DNA from: Adiantum capillus-veneris
Lineage: Eukaryota > Streptophyta > Polypodiopsida > Polypodiales > Pteridaceae
Direction of reading: 5' to 3'
DNA: 64,000 nucleotides
Assembly (NCBI GenBank): GCA_014529385.2
Contig: CM043942.1
Coordinates: 34,391,969-34,455,968, forward strand
Shown here: positions 55,970 through 64,000 of the stretch, in pieces
Layout: each line of letters begins with the position of its first letter
Position numbering within the stretch: the stretch's first letter is position 1
Made by a program: the position numbers and the translations under genes
The notes under the pieces: generated by a model
What the model was told of the DNA's origin: nothing
What the model saw: the letters and a program-made list of their open reading frames with translations, nothing else
Databases searched by the model: none

Positions 55970-56598
55970 GCGTTTCCAAACGCAACCCAAATAGGGTCGG
56001 TGAAGACAAAGTTGGCAAATCATGCTCACTACGATCCCCAACTTGCGTTTCCAAAACCAAAGCAAATAGGGTCCATTAAGACAAGCTCACCAAGGGTATG
56101 CAACTTGCGTTTCCAAACGCAAATCAAATACGTCCGGAGGAAATGAAATTGACTATAGAAGATGGAGTTTTGATAGTTATGGTGCCCTAGAAGTCAAAGA
56201 CTGCTCCGAAGAACATCACAAGGTGCACCTAAAATATGATACAGCATTGCTCTTAGTACTTTGGCATTCTCAGGCAAGCAAAAGCATCGCAAGAAAGGTC
56301 CTTGCATCCACTCCATCCGATGCCATTTCTCACCAGGGCTAGGCTCTAGCTCCTTCTTGCACTCCCTGCTTATCCGCAGCACACATCCAAAATCCATAGA
56401 GCACACGTTACCAACTATTTTAATCTCACGTCATTCAACAACACCTTATCAGCACATGAGTTGCTGATTTAATTACAACCGGCTGCAATATATGAGTTTG
56501 CACACATGCATTATTAACGTCCTAGCATCTCGCCTTCCCCCCCGAAGTGAACCATAGCAAGAATTTGTTCATCCATGTTGTATGGAGAGATTACTCAT

Positions 56599-56674
<76 letters not shown>

Positions 56675-56729
56675 GAGAGAGAGAGAGATACGACAGCAAT
56701 TAGGGTCTGCAACTTGCGTTTCCAAATGC
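55970..56729. repeat. Dispersed GCGTTTCCAAACGC motif, cluster 1
   Basis: Four copies preceded by CAACTT: 55970-55983, 56045-56058 (3' half altered), 56107-56120 and 56716-56729 (AAATGC). CAAATCAAATA or CAACCCAAATA usually follows. Half-sites GCGTTT and AAACGC are complementary around a central CC. Confidence 0.75.
56603..56689. repeat. Composite (GT)n(GA)n microsatellite
   Basis: About 35 bases of GT then about 50 bases of GA with a CATA interruption, sitting between copies of the 14-mer. Confidence 0.95.
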
Positions 56730-57066
56730 AAATCAAATACCTCAAGTGAAGACAAAAGGTGCAAAAGCTGATAGGATCTGATCATTCTCTTGCACCGCAA
56801 ACCATGCCATGCAAAAGTATTCCCTTGCATCGTAGGCCAGCTTTGGTGATGCCAGCTCTATGCACATGCGAAAGCTCCGCCCGTGATGTTGATCTGCACC
56901 TGTGATCAACACCAACTAGGAGTTGTGGCCCTTTTAGTTGGGTATTAACAAAAAATTAATTTTTGTTGACCACGTTATTGCCCATGCAGGTTGGTAGGTT
57001 GAGTCATCAGTAGAAGTAGGACTCATCGATGGGTGCAACCGGGCGCTCACTCAAGCGGAGTATGGC

Positions 57067-57300
57067 GTGGCATGTTGCAAAGGGCTCGCACACCCAAAGG
57101 GGCTAGTTAGTGCCATGGTTGCCTATCTGCACACTCTCTACCACCTTGATATGGGTTGCCTGCAGCTCTTCCATGACATGATTTCTCCCGAAATTGTAAA
57201 CTTCACGTCCCTCTTGGTTCTACTAAGGCAATCAACTCTAATAATTTTTAGTGTTGATTCTATGGCAGAGCTGTTCTGGAGCCCAACTCCAAATGATTAG
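57067..57300 (+). pseudogene. Possible PPR-like fragment (weak)
   Basis: 77 codons. The stretch CLQLFHDMISPEIVNFTSLL has the spacing and residue types of a pentatricopeptide repeat (LFDxMxxPDIVTFTxLL), and AHPKGLVSAMVAYLHTLYHL could be the preceding repeat. No neighbouring repeats continue in frame. PPR proteins are RNA-binding organelle proteins, but a fragment this short is not proof. A chance ORF remains possible. Confidence 0.3.
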
Positions 57301-57426
57301 GAGCTTCTAGGTGAATGCTCGAAATACAAATGCCGTTTCAGCTATTTGTAATACAGAAGCCCTTGACAGATCGCGTTGGGATGTTTACAACCTTTTAGTA
57401 TAACTCTCACTCGCCCATTCTAAGTA

Positions 57427-57643
57427 GCGTTTCTAAATGCTACTAAGAAGGGCAAGGTGAACCCTTACAATTTTCCCAAGCTCCTTCATTGCCCCACTGA
57501 ATGATACTACCGATTGGCTCCCTGATAGTTTTTCTAGTGCTTGTACTAAGAGGCTCTCACTTGCTCCATTAAAGAAGCATTTCCAACAACTAGTTTACAC
57601 GTTACCATCTTCTTGCATAGGTCGCCTCTTTCTCAAGGAGCAC

Positions 57644-57704
<61 letters not shown>

Positions 57705-57808
57705 ATGAGAGATTTGAACTTTTGCTCACTACAGTGTTTCACATAGCTAATTTTGCAAATCCTTGCTCACCATTGTTTTCCATATAGCGTTTCCAAATGC
57801 TTCTCGTA

Positions 57809-57863
<55 letters not shown>

Positions 57864-58056
57864 ACAAAGTAGTTGCAACTCTTGCTCATTGTCATGTTTC
57901 ACATAGCGTTTTTAAGTGTTTCCCTAAATCCCTTGGTGAGTGAATCATTGCTGACACCACTTTCCACGTAGCATTTCCAAACACTTCTCAGGTTGGTGAG
58001 TGAAACCCTTGCTCATTGTTGACACTTTTGACTTTCCACATAGTGTTTCCAAATTC
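57427..58056. repeat. Dispersed GCGTTTCCAAATGC motif, cluster 2
   Basis: Variants at 57427-57440, 57577-57590 (half), 57787-57800, 57906-57919, 57971-57984 and 58043-58056, usually preceded by CACATA or CATATA and followed by TTCTC. Two microsatellites lie among them. Confidence 0.7.
57647..57863. repeat. (CT)n tract and composite (CT)n(CA)n
   Basis: (TC)n at 57647-57702, then (CT)n at 57811-57848 continuing into (CA)n to 57863. The second is the reverse-complement arrangement of the GT-GA composites elsewhere. Confidence 0.95.
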
Positions 58057-59870
<1,814 letters not shown>

Positions 59871-60790
59871 CCTTACACCACAACAGTCCTATAAAAGAGT
59901 GCATAATCCAAAGGAGCACTCACATAGCACAAAGTTTGCCTCATTGTATCCAAGTGTGGTTTCATGGGAAACTGCATAAATTGACTCACCAATCCAATTG
60001 TGTAGCTCAAATTTGGATGTGAGATAGTCAAGTATATCAAGCTACCCACAATCTTCTTCTACATGGTAGCATTTTGAAGCACTTGACCTTCATCATCCCC
60101 CAACTTCAAATTCTAATCTAAGGGCATTGAAATTGGCTTATAATCAGCCATACCATTTTTTCAACATATCCAAATCACATTTCCTTTGTGACATTCATAC
60201 ACCTTTTGTGTGAATAGTTTCAATGGCCAAGAAATAACGCAAATCTCCCAAGTCTTTCATGTCAAACTCATGCATATGGAGAGCCCGCATGCCCTCTACT
60301 TCAACCACATTATCACCTCCAACAATCAAATCATCCACATAGATGCATATTACCACAATTCTTTCCTCATTCTTTTGCATATGCATTGAATGGTTTGCAT
60401 CAGACACCTCAAAGCCCAATTAAATGAGGAATGCCACAATCCTCTCATACCAATCTCTAGGTGCCTGCGTTAGCCCATATTATGCTTTCTTCAACCTTCA
60501 TACAAGGTCACATAGCCTCATATTTGCATAACCTTGTGGTTACTCTATATACACAGTTTCCTCCAAGTCTTCATTAAAAAATGCATTCTTTACATCCATT
60601 TATTTCAGCACCCATTTTAATGCAAAATCTATTGCAATAAACAAATGAATGGTAGCCATCTTAGCTACAAGGCTGAACATCTCCTCATAATTAATCCCAT
60701 AAGTCTATGCATAACCTTTTTCCACAAGTTTACCCTTGTATCTTCTCACACTAACATCATCATTATGATTTATTTTATAAACCCACTTAC
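59871..60790 (-). pseudogene. Copia C reverse transcriptase
   Basis: Minus strand: VRRYKGKLVEKGYA, a stop, YGINYEEMFSLVAKMATI, MDVKNAFFNEDLEETVYIE, YGLTQAPRDWYERIVAFL, then ICIYVDDLIVGG with intact catalytic YVDD and FDMKDLGDLRYFLAIE. After stops, HPNLSYTIGLVSQFMQFPMK and YVSAPLDYALFY follow. Nearly the whole RT is present but interrupted by at least six stops. Confidence 0.92.
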
Positions 60791-62400
60791 ATGCAATCGC
60801 CTTCTTTTCCTTTGGTAATGGCACCAATTTCCATGTTCCATTTGCATCAAGTGTAGACATCTCTTCATCCATAGCTTGTTACCATTTTTGATAGCATACT
60901 CCAAATATGTGGGCTCTACTTCTTTTGTGATCTTCTCCATAAATACACAATGACAAGCCACATAACTATCATAAGTCAATCTCTTCACAAGATTTCTTGA
61001 AATTTTTGACATGCTTGGTCCAGGATCACTTCCGGGTGCCTTGTTCCCTTCTTGCATCTTTCTTGCACCCTTTGTCATCACAAAGGGTATGAAAAACTCC
61101 TCATCCAAACTCTGTTTAGAACTACTACTATTGCCATCACCATAACCAATGCTCAAATTTTGCATCTTAGGGGAATCATCAACGTTTTCCTTGATACATT
61201 GGAAGAGTTAGCATGACTCATTCTTTCACGTAACCTGCCACTCCATGGATTCTCACCAGGACCTATACTAGATGATCCTTGCAGCCCACTCGAAACTTGT
61301 CTTGTATTTTTGTAGCCACATTTTCTCTTGCATCAGCCTCTAAATCATCTTTTACATCAGCACACCAACTTGCCATTTCATTAAAAAAATGATATCCTTT
61401 CTCACCCTCAATTTACACGTGACATGATTGTAACACTTGTACCCTTTCTACTCAAGGGAATAGTAGCCAATGAACACGCATTTTTCTGCTTTTGGATCAA
61501 TCTTACTTCTTAGATCATCTGGCACATGCACATGAGCAATACGTCCAAACACTTTAAAATTTGAAAATTTTGTTTTCTCACCACCACTGAACTTTTAATT
61601 AGGTGTCCTATCATGTACTACAGTAGTAGAGGTCATATTCATAATTTAGACACTTGTAGCAACAACCTCAACCCAATAAAAATGAGTCATGTTCTTCTCA
61701 TTCATCAATGCTCTAGCCACTTCTACAATGTGCTAGTTCTTTTGCTCAACAACAACATTTTTTTTGTGGAGTAGACCTGCACAAAAATTGCCTTTGAGTT
61801 CCATGCTTTTATAGAAAATCTTTGTATTCATTGAAGAAGTATTATCCCCCTCCATTTGACCACAGGAGCTTTACATGTTTCCCAGTCTATTTTTCAACCA
61901 TAACTTTGAAATTATGAAAATGCATAAACACCTCACTTTTCTACTTCATGAAGTAGACTCATACCTTCCTTGTATGTTCATCAATGAGACTCAAATAGTA
62001 TCTACATCCACCCATGCAGTCTTTGTTGGATCCCATACATCTATATGCACTAAATCTAATGCATTCCTACTTACATGCATATCATGAGGAAAGGATGCTT
62101 TTGCCTGCTTTTTAAAGTGACACGCTTCACACACTTTTTGCATTTTAGCAACAATGAAGGTAATTAACATGTAATCATCTCTTTAGTTTGCATCATTATT
62201 AGTCTCTGCAAATTTACATCACCAATACATTTGTGTTAAATTTGTATATCTAAAATAACACTTGCACCTCGTGCAAACATGTTAGCATTCACCTTGAACA
62301 CATTTACATCCAAAGTAAACAGTCTGTCCACTTTCTTTCCTTGTGCAACCAGCCTTCAATTCTTCTTATGCTCTTTGACAAAGAGACCATTGGAGTTCGT
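60791..62400 (-). pseudogene. Copia C pre-integrase and integrase
   Basis: Minus strand: KKVDRLFTLDVNV, IGDVNLQRLIMMQTKEMIT, CKKCVKRVTLKSRQKHPF (zinc-binding His/Cys partly lost), DLVHIDVWDPT with the first catalytic Asp, EVARALMNEKNMTHFYWVEV, FGRIAHVHVPDDLRSKIDP and CVFIGYYSLE, then a stop and KGYKCYNHVTCKLRV. A linker frame of 131 codons (60770-61165) connects to RT. Stops throughout. Confidence 0.85.
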
Positions 62401-62647
62401 GCCCCACACTCCTGCATCTTCTAAGGAAAAGGGATTGTAGATCCAAAATAGAATGCAGTTTGGTGGAAAATTCCTTGTTGTCCTCAAATATTGTAACCAT
62501 ACGACACATTTGGCTTCCTAGAAAATCTAGTGCCCTAGAGTCTTCTCCTTACTACACCACAATGTCATGCTTGTTTGTGTACAATTCAAGAAATTTCTAA
62601 ATAAATCAATGCCCTCATTCAATACCTCTTGCAAGACCAAACAATGT

Positions 62648-62757
62648 CAAAAAAAGTTGTGAAACTATTTTTCTAATAATAACATGCCAAAGCACGTTAT
62701 TATTGAAAACAAGGTCAAAAAAAGTTGTGAAACTATTTTTCCAATAATAACATGCCA
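62648..62757. repeat. Local direct duplication (64-bp spacing)
   Basis: GTCAAAAAAAGTTGTGAAAC followed by TATTTTTCxAATAATAACAT and GCCAAA occurs twice, starting near 62646 and 62710, with one substitution. Confidence 0.9.
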
Positions 62758-63529
62758 AATCATACCTCATAATGATGTGTCATCTTCTTGTTTATCAAAT
62801 CAAGTGTTGTCCAGTGGAAACTCCATGGCTTTTGCTCATGAAGTAAGCTCTTTTCTCATTATGGAGACTAACAATGAGCACACAGTCCTACTTTCTTTCT
62901 TGAAAATTGGTGTCTTGCATACTACATCATTTTTGTGGTCCTCATGCCATCCAGTAGAATCATTATGTCATGAACCATGGCATAATTGTCAAACATGCCT
63001 TTGTCTTCGGTCATTGCATATGCCAGTTAAGCAAGTTGACCAAAATGGCATACTTCCATTTTGCTCCACTTTGACACTTCAAATTTTGGAAGCCCATGCA
63101 CTAGAGTATTTGATGGAAGAAACAAAATCAACACATTCACCACAGGCTGACCCATCACGAAACGGACAAAGGAATTTCTCTACAATATGTGGCTTGAAAA
63201 TGCTTAGCAAGCCATCCTTCATGTCCTCCTTTGTCTTGTCCAAAATGAAATGTACAATTTAAATACGAGCACCATTACTATGTACAATAATCCTCAACAC
63301 CACACTCTATAAATAGACCAAGCCTAACCTTATTTATCATGACAAATAAAAAACACTTTTTTAGGGAAAACCTACCGCATGATGAGTAGGTAGCAGTCGA
63401 CAAGTCTGTCACATCCAATATTTTTGTTTTAAGACTTGTAGCGGAGTCAATTATTTCCTTTGTAGACATTCCATACCTTTTTCTTGAACAAAATTACAAA
63501 GTGAAAGCTTTGCAACTCTTTTGTGAATG
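62758..63529. other. Open plus-strand stretch, probably not a gene
   Basis: A 192-codon plus frame (62684-63262) crosses the local duplication, has no domain and lies antisense to where copia C gag would be. Treated as chance. The rest is anonymous. Confidence 0.35.
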
Positions 63530-64000
63530 TTAACACAACCTACATTTTTCCTTGGTGCAAACAGGTCTTTGTGAGCCTGTAGCTTCTCCAAAATGCTCCA
63601 TTTGCTACAAAAAAATTTAGTGGTTGTTAAATGCTAATTTCTACAGTCAAATTGAAAATTTAGTTTTTTTTTGAAGAGACTATTTGTAGTAGTAGCTATC
63701 TCTTCTCTTTGAGATACCTGTACACTAGACTCTGTATAGTTTATGGCATCGTGGGGGTTTGTTAACACAACCTATTAGGTTATCAATTTTAACACAACCT
63801 ACATTTTTCCTTGGTGCAAATAGGTCTTTCTGAGCCTGTAGCTTCTCCAAAATGCTCCATTTGCTCAAAAAAAATTAGTGGTTGTTAAATGCTAATTTCT
63901 ACAGTCAAATTGATAATTTAGTTCTTTTATGAACAGACTATTTGTAGTAGTAGCTATCTCTTCTTTTCGAGATACCTGTACACTGGACTCTGTATAGTTG
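63530..64000. repeat. 259-bp tandem duplication running off the window end
   Basis: 63531-63742 is repeated at 63790-64000 with few differences (TAACACAACCTACATTTTTC, CAAAATGCTCCATTTGCT, AGTGGTTGTTAAATGCTAAT, GAGATACCTGTACACT). The linker between also carries TTAACACAACCTATTAGG. More copies may follow outside. Confidence 0.92.

Larger units (their letters stand above)
59871..62400 (-). mobile_element. Ty1/copia fragment C (pre-integrase to RT)
   Basis: Minus-strand pre-integrase, integrase and RT in canonical copia order with many stops. No LTRs, protease or RNase H. Gag-side sequence may continue right to about 63260, but nothing diagnostic is visible there. Confidence 0.85.

Noticed and set aside
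56194-56467. Overlapping 68-70 codon frames on both strands
   Set aside because: No motif, overlapping antisense, and codon content not distinguishable from chance.
62684-63262. 192-codon plus-strand frame
   Set aside because: No domain; crosses a local duplication and lies opposite the expected gag side of copia C.

Overview
The window is repeat-dominated nuclear DNA from a plant with a large genome. Nearly every recognisable coding stretch belongs to a plant transposable-element lineage: Ty3/gypsy chromoviruses with chromodomains, tRNA-Asp-primed Athila/Tat-like Ty3/gypsy elements, Ty1/copia, a CACTA transposase relic, MITE-like TIR elements and a probable Penelope-like reverse transcriptase. 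Very long GA/CT and GT/CA microsatellites occur throughout. No intact host gene was recognised. A land plant is well supported. A seed-free vascular plant such as a fern is only a guess.

Layout, left to right. 1-1356: long-TIR foldback element carrying four small GC-rich hairpins. 1546-about 5540: 5'-truncated gag-protease LTR element without RT or integrase, with a clear polypurine tract and 3' LTR. 5580-6350: diverged inverted repeat. 6700-7139: TATA box, (GT)n(GA)n tract and GC-rich islet. 7140-about 9310: tail of a chromovirus (integrase, chromodomain, 3' LTR with a minisatellite). 11162-14507: 5' end of a minus-strand element with a 908-bp LTR, a tRNA-Asp primer site, a leader of about 285-bp tandem repeats each centred on a palindrome, and an unrecognised ORF. 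14520-15055: tandem repeats of about 190 bp.

15056-27972 holds two copies of one chromovirus family. Element 1 (plus strand) breaks off in RT at 19888, exactly where the 3' LTR of element 2 (minus strand) begins. Element 2 has a 1.4-kb internal inversion that turns its gag round relative to its leader and pol, and its 5' LTR is cut at 27972 by a copia fragment (27973-30365). A CT/TA/CA simple-repeat block follows (30519-31796), then a CACTA transposase relic (32491-32960).

33239-44910 is a long, degenerate minus-strand Athila/Tat-like element with both LTRs (one partial), primer site, protease, RT, integrase and an extra coiled-coil-like ORF. A 458-bp TIR element sits inside its RT. At about 44930-47420 there is a decayed reverse transcriptase with DKG-like and GIPMGS motifs typical of Penelope-like elements, followed by a 288-bp MITE-like element with a 4-bp target duplication. 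49000-52029 holds a copia tail and another LTR related to the 15-28 kb family. 52-59.8 kb is mostly anonymous, with microsatellites and a dispersed near-palindromic 14-mer. 59871-62400 is a minus-strand copia integrase-RT relic, and the window ends in a 259-bp tandem duplication.

No operon or pathway logic applies. The layers are successive insertions, truncations, one internal inversion and later microsatellite growth. All reading-frame and similarity calls were made by eye, so identity percentages are deliberately not given.
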